64,000 bases of DNA, from positions 4,191,452 to 4,255,451 of the forward strand of contig NZ_RBIL01000001.1 in NCBI RefSeq assembly GCF_003633755.1, written 5' to 3'. The stretch's first letter is position 1, and the number at the start of each line of letters is the position of its first letter. This document shows positions 34,575-43,937 of this stretch, piece after piece. The DNA comes from Solirubrobacter pauli (GTDB lineage: Bacteria > Actinomycetota > Thermoleophilia > Solirubrobacterales > Solirubrobacteraceae). Under the pieces are notes generated by a model that was not told the DNA's origin, did no database searches, and saw nothing but the letters and a program-made list of their open reading frames with translations. Both the position numbers and the translations under genes were made by a program.

Positions 34575-36113
34575 ATGTCGATGCATCGCCGGTCCGCGTG
34601 CGCCATAGGCGCCGCGGCCATCACACTCGCGCTCGGTGCGACGGGGTCCGCACAGGCTGCTGATCGCAGCGCCACGCCGTCCACGTTCGCCAGCGTCTTC
34701 GCCGCCGCTCAGCCGGGGGACCGCGTAGTGCTGTCTTCGGGCAGCTACGGAACGTTCAAGGGGTCAGCCAAGAGCGGCCCGGTCACGATCACCGAGGCGT
34801 CCGGCGCTTCGGCGACCATCGGGCTGAGCTTCAACGGCGCGAGCAACATCGTGATCGACGGCTTGACGATCACCGGCGCCGAGGTGCTCAACAGCACCAA
34901 GAACATCACGATCCGCAACAGCGACTTCACGGGCGTGATCCGCCTGGACGGGCTCGCCAACAGCAACGTCCTGCTCGATCACAACACCCACATCAACATC
35001 AACGCGGGGGGCCAGTACGCCAGCCCGGCGCGGATCGCGTTGCCGTACAACAGCCAGACGCACTCGGGCGTGACGATCCAGAACTCGCTGCTCAAGGGCG
35101 GCGACTCCGACGGCATCCAGGGCGGCGTCGGCGTCAACATCATCAACAACGAGTTCCGCGACATCCTGGAGGCGGGTGGCACCAACCACACCGACGCCAT
35201 CCAGCTCATCGACGCCCCCAACAGCGTCGTCCGCGGCAACTACATCGTCGACAGCAGCACCGGCATCGTCGCCTACGACGGGCTGCGCAAGGCCACGATC
35301 GAGAACAACGTGGTCGACCTCACCGGCAAGGGCAAGCGTCCGTGGGGCATCGAGATCTACGCCGACAACGGCTCGATCATCCGGCACAACACCGTGGTGT
35401 ACGCGACCGGATGCGCCTGGAACGGCACCTGCGGCGCGATCGACATCAACCGCAAGACGACGATGTCGCCGGGCACGGGCACCGTGGTCGTCGACAACAT
35501 CGCCACCGAGATCCTGCTCCAGAACGGCTCCACGGTGGCGCAGCGCCGCAACAACCTGCTGCGCCGCGGCGCGGCCAGCGGCGACCTGACCGGCACCCCC
35601 GTGTTCGTCGGTGGCCTGCGTCCGCCGACGTTCGACGGCTTCGCGCTGACGACGAGCAGCCCGGGCGTCAAGGCCGCCTCGGACGGGACGAACATCGGCG
35701 TCGTGCCGACGACCTCGACGACGCCCACCCCGACGCCGTCGCCGACCCCGAGCCCGACGCCGTCGCCGACCCCGAGCCCGACGCCGTCCCCGACCCCGAG
35801 CCCGACGCCGTCGCCGACCCCCACGCCGACGGCCACCCAGGCCGTGTGGACGGCGCCGACGAGCGTCCGCGTGGGCACCGCGGTCGTCCTGGACGGCACC
35901 GCTTCGACCGGCGTCGCCCCGCTCGCCTGCACCTGGTCGTTCGAGGATCAGTCCGGCGGCGTGATCTGGGAGACCATCACCGGCTGCAAGCTGACCAAGA
36001 CGTTCCAGACCGCGGACACCAAGTACGTCAAGCTGACGGTGCGCGGCGCGGACGGCCGCACGAGCTCGCTCAAGCGCTCGTTCGCCGTGGCCTCACGCTA
36101 CAGCCGCGGCTGA
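34575..36113 (+). CDS. Secreted right-handed beta-helix protein with PKD-like C-terminal domain
   Basis: The 512-residue protein has a signal peptide (about residues 1-28), a right-handed parallel beta-helix domain (about 33-375) built from turns such as ITGAEVLNSTKNITIRNSDF, a (PTPS)n linker at about residues 383-419, and a C-terminal PKD-like Ig fold (about 423-505). The helix carries the motif NHTDAIQL at residue 204 and RPWGIEIY further on, shared with two paralogues in this window. Such helices are found in polysaccharide lyases, epimerases and surface proteins; I see no definite catalytic set. The ATG at 34575 is 9 bases after GGGGA and gives a clean signal peptide. The 3' end overlaps a convergent regulator gene by 21 bases. 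Confidence 0.87.
   Translation: MSMHRRSACAIGAAAITLALGATGSAQAADRSATPSTFASVFAAAQPGDRVVLSSGSYGTFKGSAKSGPVTITEASGASATIGLSFNGASNIVIDGLTITGAEVLNSTKNITIRNSDFTGVIRLDGLANSNVLLDHNTHININAGGQYASPARIALPYNSQTHSGVTIQNSLLKGGDSDGIQGGVGVNIINNEFRDILEAGGTNHTDAIQLIDAPNSVVRGNYIVDSSTGIVAYDGLRKATIENNVVDLTGKGKRPWGIEIYADNGSIIRHNTVVYATGCAWNGTCGAIDINRKTTMSPGTGTVVVDNIATEILLQNGSTVAQRRNNLLRRGAASGDLTGTPVFVGGLRPPTFDGFALTTSSPGVKAASDGTNIGVVPTTSTTPTPTPSPTPSPTPSPTPSPTPSPTPSPTPSPTPTPTATQAVWTAPTSVRVGTAVVLDGTASTGVAPLACTWSFEDQSGGVIWETITGCKLTKTFQTADTKYVKLTVRGADGRTSSLKRSFAVASRYSRG
35723..35833 (+). repeat. Tandem repeat encoding a Pro-Thr-Pro-Ser linker
   Basis: A 24-base unit coding for PTPSPTPS is repeated several times with few changes. 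It forms the flexible linker between the beta-helix and PKD-like domains. Slippage could change the linker length. Confidence 0.85.
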
Positions 36114-36809
36114 GTCGGCGATAGCGAGGATCCCGGTGCCGTAGCCGCTCTCGGGGTCCTGGATGCGCGCGACCGCCTCCGCGCGGGAGCGCGCATCGAT
36201 CTTCCGGAACGCCGTCGAGAGGTGGGTCTTCACCGTGCTCTCCGCGAGGAAGAGCTCGTTCGCGATCTCACGGTTGGTGAGGCCGCGCATGACGAGGCTG
36301 AGGATCTGCTTCTCGCGGTGCGAGAGCGGACGCGGCGCGATCTGACCGCTGAGCGACCGCGGGACGACGAGCTGGCCGGCGGCGACCGCACGCGCGGTCG
36401 CGCCGAGCGCCTGCTTGAGCTCGCTGTCGATCACGATGCCCGTGGCGCCGGCGATCAGCACCCGCCGCAGCGACGGGTTGCCGGCACCCGCCGGGACGAT
36501 CGCGAGCACGGGGCACTTGTCGTGGGCATCGACGAGGTCGCGGATCTCGCGCTGCCGCGTCGCGTCACTGCGGCGGGACAGCGCCACGAGCACCGTGCCG
36601 GGCGCGAAGCGGTCTCCGTCCGCGATGGCGAAGCCGGCGGCGTCGAGCAGCCCTGCGGCCTGATGGCGCATGTTCTGGTCGTCGCCGACGATCGCCGCGC
36701 GCGGCGTGCCGCGGAGGTCGACGTAGGGGATCGACGATGGGCTCATAGACCACCAACGCAGCGGGTCCGGCGACACTTCCGCCGCCTCGACGTTCGGCCC
36801 GTCTTTCAT
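36093..36809 (-). CDS. LuxR-type regulator with an atypical receiver-like domain
   Basis: The 238-residue protein ends with a clear LuxR helix-turn-helix (LSHREKQILSLVMRGLTNREIA, then LAESTVKTHLSTAFRKI). The N-terminal half has the size of a receiver domain and starts with IVGDDQN, but the strand that should hold the phosphoacceptor Asp reads VLVALSRR, so phosphorylation is unlikely. It may respond to a ligand or act constitutively. The ATG at 36809 or at 36746 (MSPSS) could be the start; neither has a good ribosome-binding site. It is divergent from the GT8 gene and converges on the beta-helix gene, overlapping it by 21 bases. Control of the polysaccharide locus is a plausible inference. Confidence 0.82.
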   Translation of the reverse strand: MKDGPNVEAAEVSPDPLRWWSMSPSSIPYVDLRGTPRAAIVGDDQNMRHQAAGLLDAAGFAIADGDRFAPGTVLVALSRRSDATRQREIRDLVDAHDKCPVLAIVPAGAGNPSLRRVLIAGATGIVIDSELKQALGATARAVAAGQLVVPRSLSGQIAPRPLSHREKQILSLVMRGLTNREIANELFLAESTVKTHLSTAFRKIDARSRAEAVARIQDPESGYGTGILAIADSAAAVA

Positions 36810-36829
36810 ACGGAAGTAGTGCCGTCACC

Positions 36830-37804
36830 GTGACGTTGGTGTCAACGGACATGGCCAAGTACGAAGCATCCCCGCGCGCCGACGTCATCCAGCTCGCGAT
36901 GGCGGCGGACGCCGGCTTCATGATGCCGCTGGGCGTCGCCCTCACGAGCCTGTGCGAGGCGCACGCGCCGGGCGAGCTCGCGGTGACGATCCTGCACGAC
37001 GGCGTTCCCGCCGCCGACATCGCGCGCGTCGAGCGCAGCGTCGCCGGCCGCATCCCGCTGACCTGGCGCCAGGTCGCGCCGGAAGAGGTCGCCGGAGCGC
37101 ACTTCTCGACGTTCCTCACCGCCGCTTCGCTGTTCCGGCTGCTGCTCCCGCAGTTCCTGCCCGAGCAGATCGAGCGCGTGATCTACCTCGACTGCGACGT
37201 CGTCGTCACCGCCTCGCTGCGCGAGCTCTGGGAGCTCGAGCTCGGGTCGACCCTCCTCGCCGCCGCGCGCGACGCCGGCTCCCCGTTCCCGGCCGGGCCG
37301 TGCGGGACCGAGTGGGAGCGCCTCGGCCTTGACCCGGGGGCGCCGTACTTCAACACGGGCGTGCTCGTCATCCCGGTCGCCGCGTGGCGCGAGGCCGACG
37401 TCCCGCGCCGGACGCTCGAGGTGCTGCGCGCCTCCGAGCCGCGCTGGGGCGACCAGGACGGCTTGAACGTCGTGCTGCAGGGCCGCTGGACCGAGCTCTC
37501 GCGGCGTTGGAACCTGCAGACGCCCGACGTCGACCGCCGCGGGCTCGCCTGGGCGCTCTGGCGTGACGACGTCGAGGCGGCGCTCGACGCGCCCGCGATC
37601 ATCCACTACACCGAGCGCGAGAAGCCGTGGTCGCCCGGCGCGCCGCACCCGCTCGCGGACCGCTGGTACGAGGTGCTCGACCGGTCGGACTGGCGCGGCT
37701 GGCGCCCCGGCTCGGGGTCGCGGTCGCTCGTGCGGCGCACGGGCTCGCGCGTGAAGTCGGCCTGGCGTGCGCTGACGGCCAAGCCTGTGAGCGTCTCGGC
37801 GTGA
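36830..37804 (+). CDS. Glycosyltransferase family 8 protein
   Basis: This 324-residue cytoplasmic GT-A enzyme contains the metal-binding DXD motif as DCD at residues 121-123 (RVIYLDCDVVV), and the GT8 substrate-site segment PYFNTGVLVIP near residue 171. Further marks are WGDQDGLNVVL near residue 205 and IIHYTEREKPW near residue 257, where the second metal-binding His is expected. GT8 members usually transfer galactose or glucose with retention of configuration; the donor here is unknown. The start is GTG at 36830; an ATG at 36851 is an alternative. Its stop overlaps the flippase start (GTGA), so both are in one unit. Confidence 0.9.
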   Translation: MTLVSTDMAKYEASPRADVIQLAMAADAGFMMPLGVALTSLCEAHAPGELAVTILHDGVPAADIARVERSVAGRIPLTWRQVAPEEVAGAHFSTFLTAASLFRLLLPQFLPEQIERVIYLDCDVVVTASLRELWELELGSTLLAAARDAGSPFPAGPCGTEWERLGLDPGAPYFNTGVLVIPVAAWREADVPRRTLEVLRASEPRWGDQDGLNVVLQGRWTELSRRWNLQTPDVDRRGLAWALWRDDVEAALDAPAIIHYTEREKPWSPGAPHPLADRWYEVLDRSDWRGWRPGSGSRSLVRRTGSRVKSAWRALTAKPVSVSA

Positions 37805-39318
37805 GGCTCCGGCGTCGCTCGTCGGACGGCTCGGCGAGCCTCGGCCGGCAGATGGGCCGGGCGGCCGCGTGGAGCAGCTTCGGCTCGATCGTGATGCGCC
37901 TCGGCAGCTTCTCGGTCGGCATCGTCGCCGCGCGGCTGATCGCCCCGGACCAGTTCGGCGTCTTCGCCGTGGCCCTGACCGTCCACGCGATCATCATCAA
38001 CGTCTCCGACCTGGGCGTGAGCGCCTACATCGTCCGCCACCGCGGGAAGCTCGACGCGGTCGGCCCGACCGTCACGTCGATCGCGATGATCTCCGCCGCG
38101 CTGCTGGCGGGCGGCATGGCGCTGGTGGCTCCCTGGCTGTCGCGCGAGCTCGGATCGGTGGAAGCCGTCGATCCGGTGCGCGTGCTGTCGCTGACGGTGC
38201 TGCTGGCGGGCATCAGCTCGGTCCCGAGCGCCGTGCTCACCCGCGAGTTCCGCCAGGACAAGCGGTTCCTGGCCGACCTGCTCAACTTCCTCTCGTCGAC
38301 CGGCATCCTGCTGGCGCTGGCGCTGACCGGCGGTGGCGCGCTCGCCCTCGCGTGGTCGCGGGTCGCCGGCCAGGCCGTGTCGACGGTGGTCCTCTTCGCC
38401 GCGTCGCCGGAGCGCTTCCGGCCGGGCTTCGACCGCGCGGTCGGCTCCAAGGTGGTCACCTTCGGGGTGCCGCTGATCGCGTCCAGCTTCCTCGGCTTCC
38501 TGATCGGCAACGTCGACTACATCGTCGTCGGCCGGCTGCTCGGCGCCGAGCCGCTCGGCTTCTACTACCTGGCCTACAACGCCGGCAGCTGGCCCTACAT
38601 CATCCTGTCGCCGATCGTCGCGTCGATCGCCGTCGCCGCGTTCTCGCGCGTCCGCCATGACCGGGCGCAGTTCGCGGACCGGATGAGCACCTCGATGGCC
38701 GCCCTGCTGGCGATCGGCATCCCGGCGAACGCGCTGATCGTGGCGCTGGCCCACCCGCTCGTCGGCGCGATCTACGGCTCGCGCTGGGCACCGGCCGCGG
38801 CGCCGCTGGCCTGGACGGCCATCTACGGCGCGCTCCGCCTGCCCGCCGACCTGTTGACGAATGTGACGATCGCCGAAGGCAAGACGCGCGGGCTGCTGGT
38901 CCTCCAGCTCGTCTACCTGGCCGTGCTCACGCCGGTGACGGTGTGGGGCGTGCACGTGTGGGGAGCGGTCGGCGCGGGCGTCGCGCACGTGATCGCGATC
39001 GCCGGCATCCTGCTGCCCGGGTTCCTGATCATCCTCGCGCGGACCACCGGCTTCGGGCTCCGGCGGCTGCTGGCGGCCGCGGCGCGGCCGTTGGCCGCCT
39101 CGCTCGTCGCGGCGACCGCGGCGCACCTGGTCGCCGACCGGGTCGGCGGGGTGTGGCCGAGCCTGCTCGCCGGCGGCTCGGTGGGCGTGCTGATCTACCT
39201 GGTGCTGGTCGCCTCGTGGGGGAGGAGGCTCGCAACCGCCGCGCGCGCCCTGTGGACGAGCGTGGAGGAGCCGGAGCCCGAGCCCACGAGCCAGGAGCTG
39301 GTCGGCGCCCATGCCTAG
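37801..39318 (+). CDS. Oligosaccharide flippase (Wzx-like, MOP superfamily)
   Basis: The 505-residue protein has about 12-14 hydrophobic helices with the polysaccharide-transport opening GRAAAWSSFGSIVMRLGSF near residues 19-37 and the ARLIAPDQFGVFAVAL loop near residues 44-59. It should flip the lipid-linked repeat unit to the outer face of the membrane. The GTG at 37801 overlaps the GT8 stop and is followed by a basic N-terminus; the frame is open further upstream inside the GT8 gene without meaning. The C-terminal tail is rich in Glu and Pro. It overlaps the next glycosyltransferase gene by 8 bases. Confidence 0.92.
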   Translation: MRLRRRSSDGSASLGRQMGRAAAWSSFGSIVMRLGSFSVGIVAARLIAPDQFGVFAVALTVHAIIINVSDLGVSAYIVRHRGKLDAVGPTVTSIAMISAALLAGGMALVAPWLSRELGSVEAVDPVRVLSLTVLLAGISSVPSAVLTREFRQDKRFLADLLNFLSSTGILLALALTGGGALALAWSRVAGQAVSTVVLFAASPERFRPGFDRAVGSKVVTFGVPLIASSFLGFLIGNVDYIVVGRLLGAEPLGFYYLAYNAGSWPYIILSPIVASIAVAAFSRVRHDRAQFADRMSTSMAALLAIGIPANALIVALAHPLVGAIYGSRWAPAAAPLAWTAIYGALRLPADLLTNVTIAEGKTRGLLVLQLVYLAVLTPVTVWGVHVWGAVGAGVAHVIAIAGILLPGFLIILARTTGFGLRRLLAAAARPLAASLVAATAAHLVADRVGGVWPSLLAGGSVGVLIYLVLVASWGRRLATAARALWTSVEEPEPEPTSQELVGAHA

Positions 39319-40879
39319 CCGCCCCGCGCTGGCGGAGAACGAGCGCACGTTCGAGCGGCTCGTCCGCGTCGTCGAGCGCCGCGTGGCGGCCGGCCGGTTG
39401 GAGTCGGCCGCGGGCTGGGCGCGCGTCGCCGCCGCGTTCACGACGACCAACCCGCACGGCGCGCTGCGCGAGCCGCGGCTGGACGCGGCGCTGGACGCGG
39501 TCTCCCGGCGCACGCTCGGCCCGGCCACGCACCGCCCCGAGGCGGGCCCGCGCCGCGTGCTGCACGTGCTCAGCGAGGGGCATCTGATCGGCGGCCACGT
39601 CCGGATGGCCCTGCGCTGGGTCGCGGCCGACGAGGCCAGCCGCTCGAGCGTCATCGTCACCCGCCCCGGGTGCGAGTCGGCGGAGCTCAGCGCCCTGGTG
39701 CGGGAACGAGGCGGCCAGGCCACCGTGCTGGAGGCCCGGTCGCTGCTCGCCCGCGCGCGCGGACTGCGCGCGGCGGCCGAGACGGCCGACGTCGTCGTCT
39801 GCCACACGCACGGGGAGGACCCGGTGCCGGCCCTCGCCTTCGGCGGCGACTACGCCGGCGCACCGGTCGTCATGGTCAACCACGCCGACCATGTCTTCTG
39901 GCTCGGCGTCGGCAACGTGTCGCTGATCATGAACCTGCGCGACGCGGCGGCGGAGGCCGCGGCCACGGCCCGCGGGTATCCGCGGGCCAACCTCACCGTG
40001 GTGCCCACGGCGTTGCCGTCGGTGGCGCGCGGGATCGAGCGCGACGCGGCCAAGAAGCAGCTCGGCATCGATCCCGGGCAGGTCGTCTTCGTCACGCTCG
40101 CGCGCGCGGTCAAGTTCGCGCCCGCCCCGTGGCACCCCGGGTTCGTCGACGTCGTCGGGCCCGCCCTGCGCGCGAACCCGGCCGCGACGCTGGTGGCCGT
40201 CGGCGCCGACCCGCGGGACGCCGCCTGGGCGGCGCTCGCACGCGAGCTCGGTGGGCGCGTCGTGCTCCCGGGCGAGCAGCCCGACCCCACGCTGTACCTC
40301 GATGCCGCCGACGTCTACCTCGACTCGTTCCCCTTCGGCTCCACGACGTCCTTGATCGAGGCCGCCACGCGCGACGTCCCCGTGCTGGCCAGCCGTGCCT
40401 ACCCCGGCATGAGCCGGCTGATGAGCTCGACGTGCCCGCTCGACGACGTCATCGTGGGCGCGCCGGACACCGCCGCCTACCACGAGCGGTTCGCCGAGCT
40501 GACGGGTGACGCGGAGCGGCGTGCGCGCGTGGGCGCGGCGACGGGAGCGGCCGTGCGCTCGCGCCACACCGCGGAGGCCTGGCGCGCGAACCTCGAGACG
40601 CTGTACGAGCGCGCGGCGGCGCTGGAGCCCGTGCGCACGCGGTCGGCCCCGACCGCCGACGCGGACGACCTGGACCGCTATTCCGAGCTGCTGCTCGGCA
40701 TCGAGTCGCGGACGCCGTTGCTGTGGACGATCAACTTCTGTCGCGACGCGTTCGACCGCGCCGACCGCGCCTCGGCGCTGGCGCGCACGGTCGGCGTGCG
40801 GGCCGCGCAGAAGGCCCGCCGCACGGGCGCCGGGCACGGTGCCACGGCGGCCACGTGGCTCGTCCCGTTCGCCCGGTGA
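39311..40879 (+). CDS. GT-B fold glycosyltransferase
   Basis: This 522-residue protein has an N-terminal helical stretch of about 75 residues with no assigned fold, then a GT-B type enzyme. RRVLHVLSEGHLIGGHVRMALRW near residues 78-100 resembles the acceptor-domain glycine loop. The C-terminal domain shows VFVTLARAVKFAP near residue 259 and DVYLDSFPFGSTTSLIEAA near residues 334-352, which resembles the nucleotide-binding part of family 4 and family 41-like transferases. The donor and linkage are unknown. It overlaps the flippase gene by 8 bases and precedes the polymerase gene, from which it is separated by 81 bases containing a 10-bp palindrome AGAGGCCTCT at 40934-40943. Confidence 0.82.
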   Translation: MPSRPALAENERTFERLVRVVERRVAAGRLESAAGWARVAAAFTTTNPHGALREPRLDAALDAVSRRTLGPATHRPEAGPRRVLHVLSEGHLIGGHVRMALRWVAADEASRSSVIVTRPGCESAELSALVRERGGQATVLEARSLLARARGLRAAAETADVVVCHTHGEDPVPALAFGGDYAGAPVVMVNHADHVFWLGVGNVSLIMNLRDAAAEAAATARGYPRANLTVVPTALPSVARGIERDAAKKQLGIDPGQVVFVTLARAVKFAPAPWHPGFVDVVGPALRANPAATLVAVGADPRDAAWAALARELGGRVVLPGEQPDPTLYLDAADVYLDSFPFGSTTSLIEAATRDVPVLASRAYPGMSRLMSSTCPLDDVIVGAPDTAAYHERFAELTGDAERRARVGAATGAAVRSRHTAEAWRANLETLYERAAALEPVRTRSAPTADADDLDRYSELLLGIESRTPLLWTINFCRDAFDRADRASALARTVGVRAAQKARRTGAGHGATAATWLVPFAR

Positions 40880-40960
40880 GCACGACCGGCGGGCACGTGC
40901 TCGCGTGCGTGCGATGAACTGCCGAAGAAGCCCAGAGGCCTCTCGAGCGTTGCTCTTACG

Positions 40961-43090
40961 TTGAACTCCTTCCTGCGCCATCATCGCCCCGTCCTGATCA
41001 CGCTGGCCGTGAGCCTGATCGTCGGGATCGTCGCGGCCGGCTGGAACGCGGGCATGCTCCCGCTGCCGGGCGCGGAGAAGGTGCCGCCGCAGGCGGTGGC
41101 GCGCACGCACATCCAGATCGACGCGAAGGACCCGCCGGTCGTCCAGCGCGAGGTGCTCGGGCAGGACCTGCAGACGCTGATCAAGCACGGCGCGCTCCTG
41201 AGCGGCGTCATGACCACCGAGCCGGTGATCGAGAAGATCGCGCGGCGCGCCGACGTCCCGCCGGAGCTCGTCTCGGCGAGCGCGCGCACCACGGACCTGA
41301 TCCCGCAGGCGATCGCCGAGCCGGCGGCGCTCAAGCGGGCCAGCGACGCCCAGCAGGTCACCTTCCCCTACCGGTTCGAGGCACAAGCCCGCTCGACCTC
41401 GCCGATCATCGACATCTACGCGGTCGCGCCGACGCCCGACGAAGCCGGGCGGCTCGCCAACGCGACGGTCACCGGCCTACAGGACTACCTCGACGCGATG
41501 GCGGCGCAGCAGCGCTTCCCGGCGGGGGAGCTCGCCGTCCTGCGCCAGCTCGGCACCGCGCAGGGGCGCCCGATCCAGAGCAAGAGCCCGCTGATCATCG
41601 CGGTCCTGACGTTCATCACGGTCGCCGGCATCACCGCGGGGCTGCTGTGGGCGGTCGTGACGCTGCGGCGGCGCCGCGCGGGCGTGCCACCCCGCGAGCG
41701 TCCCGCGCCGCGCGGCGGCGGGGATTGGCCGCACACGACCCGCGTGCTTCCGTGGATGCTCGCGGTGTTCATCGCCCTGCTGTGGTTCGCGCCGTTCAAC
41801 CAGATCGAGCTGGGCGTGTCCGCGCCGATCGACCTCAAGCTCGATCGGCTGGTCCTCCCGTTCCTGGTGATCGCGTGGCTGCTGGCCTTCATGGCCGGCC
41901 GGGCCTTCGCGCCGCAGCTGCGCTGGACGGCGATCCACACCGCCGTGGCGGTGTTCCTCGGCGTCGCGTTCCTGAGCGTGATCCTCAACGCCCGCGCGCT
42001 GGACTCGTCGCTGGAGCTGGACCTGCCGATCAAGCAGCTGCCGCTGCTGATCTTCTTCGTGTCGCTGTTCGTCATCACCGCCACGGGCGTGCGGCGCACC
42101 GAGGTGCGGCCGTTCATGTTCTACACGCTGCTGCTCGGGGTGACGTGCGCCTTCGGCGTGATCATCGAGTTCCGCTTCAAGCAGAACCTGTTCTTCAAGT
42201 TCGCGGACATGGCGCTGCCTCCGATCTTCCACGTCGACGCGGTGGACCCGTACGAGACCGACGGCCTCGGGCGCAGGCTCGTCCGCGGCCCGGCCGACGT
42301 GCCGCTGGAGACGGTCACCATGCTCTCGCTCGCCTTCCCGGTCGCGCTCGTCGGCCTGATGCAGTCCGACCGCTGGCGCTCGCGGCTCCTGTACGGCCTC
42401 GCCGCCTGCATCCTCGTCGCCGGGATGTTCGCGACGTACCGCAAGAGCGCGCTGCTCGCGCCCGTCTCCATCTTCGTGACGCTGGCCTACTTCCGCCGCC
42501 GCGAGCTGCTCAAGCTCGCGCCGCTCGGCCTGGTGCTCCTGATCGTCGTCAGCGCGCTCTCCCCGGGCGCGCTCGGCTCGACGATCTCGCAGTTCACCCG
42601 CTCCGACGCCGCCGACGTGCCGACGGTCAGCGACCGCGTCTCCGACTACGACGCGATCCGCCCCGACGTGCTCTCACACCTCGCGTTCGGTCGCGGCTGG
42701 GGCGCGTACAAGGCGTACGACTACCGCGTCCTGGACTCCGAGATCCTGCACCGGCTGGTGGAGATGGGCGTCATCGGCCTGCTCGCCTTCCTCGCGATGC
42801 CGATCACCGCCGTGCTGGCGTCTCGCCACGTCATCCGGGCGCGCGACCACGACAACGCGCCGATGGCCCTGGCGGGTGCCGCCGGCGCGGTCTCCTTCAT
42901 CGTCGCCTCGACGCTCTACGACGTGATGTCGTTCCCGCACGCGGCGTACATCTTCCTGTACGTCGCGGGCCTCACCGCGGTCGCCATCGCCGGGCCGCGC
43001 CCGGCGGAGCCGGCGGAGGAGCAGGTCGAGCCGCAGCCTGAAGCGGAAGCGCCGCCGCAGGCGGCCGAGCCGGTCCTGGCCCGCCGCTGA
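40961..43090 (+). CDS. Fusion of a chain-length regulator (Wzz/PCP-like) domain with an O-antigen ligase/polymerase (Wzy/WaaL-like) domain
   Basis: This 709-residue membrane protein joins two modules. Residues about 1-235 have one N-terminal helix, an extracytoplasmic region and a second helix, and align with the stand-alone chain-length protein at 43938-44708: compare SPIIDIYAVAPTPDEAGRLA here with VPILDIYAQTPTADSAAALA there. Residues about 260-690 form a polytopic domain of about 10 helices with a large loop containing FGRGWGAYKAYD near residue 575, typical of O-antigen ligases and polymerases. The tail is rich in Pro, Glu and Ala. It should both polymerise repeat units and set chain length. 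The TTG start at 40961 is the only plausible one that keeps the first helix. Confidence 0.85.
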   Translation: MNSFLRHHRPVLITLAVSLIVGIVAAGWNAGMLPLPGAEKVPPQAVARTHIQIDAKDPPVVQREVLGQDLQTLIKHGALLSGVMTTEPVIEKIARRADVPPELVSASARTTDLIPQAIAEPAALKRASDAQQVTFPYRFEAQARSTSPIIDIYAVAPTPDEAGRLANATVTGLQDYLDAMAAQQRFPAGELAVLRQLGTAQGRPIQSKSPLIIAVLTFITVAGITAGLLWAVVTLRRRRAGVPPRERPAPRGGGDWPHTTRVLPWMLAVFIALLWFAPFNQIELGVSAPIDLKLDRLVLPFLVIAWLLAFMAGRAFAPQLRWTAIHTAVAVFLGVAFLSVILNARALDSSLELDLPIKQLPLLIFFVSLFVITATGVRRTEVRPFMFYTLLLGVTCAFGVIIEFRFKQNLFFKFADMALPPIFHVDAVDPYETDGLGRRLVRGPADVPLETVTMLSLAFPVALVGLMQSDRWRSRLLYGLAACILVAGMFATYRKSALLAPVSIFVTLAYFRRRELLKLAPLGLVLLIVVSALSPGALGSTISQFTRSDAADVPTVSDRVSDYDAIRPDVLSHLAFGRGWGAYKAYDYRVLDSEILHRLVEMGVIGLLAFLAMPITAVLASRHVIRARDHDNAPMALAGAAGAVSFIVASTLYDVMSFPHAAYIFLYVAGLTAVAIAGPRPAEPAEEQVEPQPEAEAPPQAAEPVLARR

Positions 43091-43108
43091 GGCTGGCCCG
43101 CGCCCGGC

Positions 43109-43930
43109 TCAGCCGAGCCGCGCGGCGGCCGCGTGACGGCTCGCGCGCAGCCGGGTGACCACGGCGGGCACGATCAGGACGACCGCGCTCCACCACACGA
43201 AGACCGCGAACCCGGCGGCGATCGCGCCCGCCGGCCCGCCGCCGAGCTTGTCGGTGCGCGCCTTCACGGCACCGGCGATCACCTTGTAGGGCTGCACGAC
43301 GCTGGTGTCGCGCGGCGCGCCGAGGCCGTACTGCACCGGGGACGGCACGGGCGTCGGGACCGCGTTCTTCGGCGGTGCCGGGGTGGGCGTCGGCGCCGGC
43401 TTGGCGGCGAGCTCGCCCGACGCCTGCGAGATCGCGCCGATCGCCTCGACCATCGCGAGGGCGAACCGCCGAGCGGACTCGCGGTCGGGCGCGTAGGCGC
43501 CGACGTCGAGGCTGCCGAGCCGCGCGTTGGCGGTCACGGAGGCCACGAGGAACGCCGGAGCCGGTGTGTCGGCCTTGGTCGCCGCGCGCGCGATCGCCGT
43601 CTGCGTGACCGGCGTGCCGAGCTTGGGCTCGAGGACGCGCACGTCCTGGGGCTTGACCCCGAGCGTCTTGGCGACGCGCTCACGCGTCTCCTCGCCCGTG
43701 GACATCTCGGCCAGCATCTGGGCGCGCCAGCCGAGGCTCTCGGACCCGGCGGGCGTCGTCTTGACGAGCTGGGACGGATTCGTGTCCAGCTGCAGGCGCA
43801 GGCCGGCGAAGCCGCCGGTCTGCACCGGCTTGGACTGCATGTAGGCCGCCGCGGCGAACGCCGCGAGCAGGCCCGGCAGCCAGATGATCCTGCGGCTCCA
43901 GAGCGTCCGGAGGATCGCGACGATCTCCAC
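43109..43930 (-). CDS. Chain-length regulator-like (PCP/Wzz family) membrane protein
   Basis: The 273-residue protein has an N-terminal helix (about residues 15-31), an extracytoplasmic domain with helical content, a Pro-rich stretch (PAPTPTPAPP, about residues 178-195) just before the membrane, and a second helix near residues 238-258. This layout is that of polysaccharide co-polymerases, although sequence similarity is low and the tyrosine-kinase domain found in BY-kinases is absent. It is the second gene of a two-gene minus-strand unit, 7 bases after the related protein at 43938-44708. The unit converges on the fused polymerase gene, 18 bases apart. A role in setting polysaccharide length is inferred. 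Confidence 0.72.
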   Translation of the reverse strand: MEIVAILRTLWSRRIIWLPGLLAAFAAAAYMQSKPVQTGGFAGLRLQLDTNPSQLVKTTPAGSESLGWRAQMLAEMSTGEETRERVAKTLGVKPQDVRVLEPKLGTPVTQTAIARAATKADTPAPAFLVASVTANARLGSLDVGAYAPDRESARRFALAMVEAIGAISQASGELAAKPAPTPTPAPPKNAVPTPVPSPVQYGLGAPRDTSVVQPYKVIAGAVKARTDKLGGGPAGAIAAGFAVFVWWSAVVLIVPAVVTRLRASRHAAAARLG

Positions 43931-43937
43931 CGGCCGG

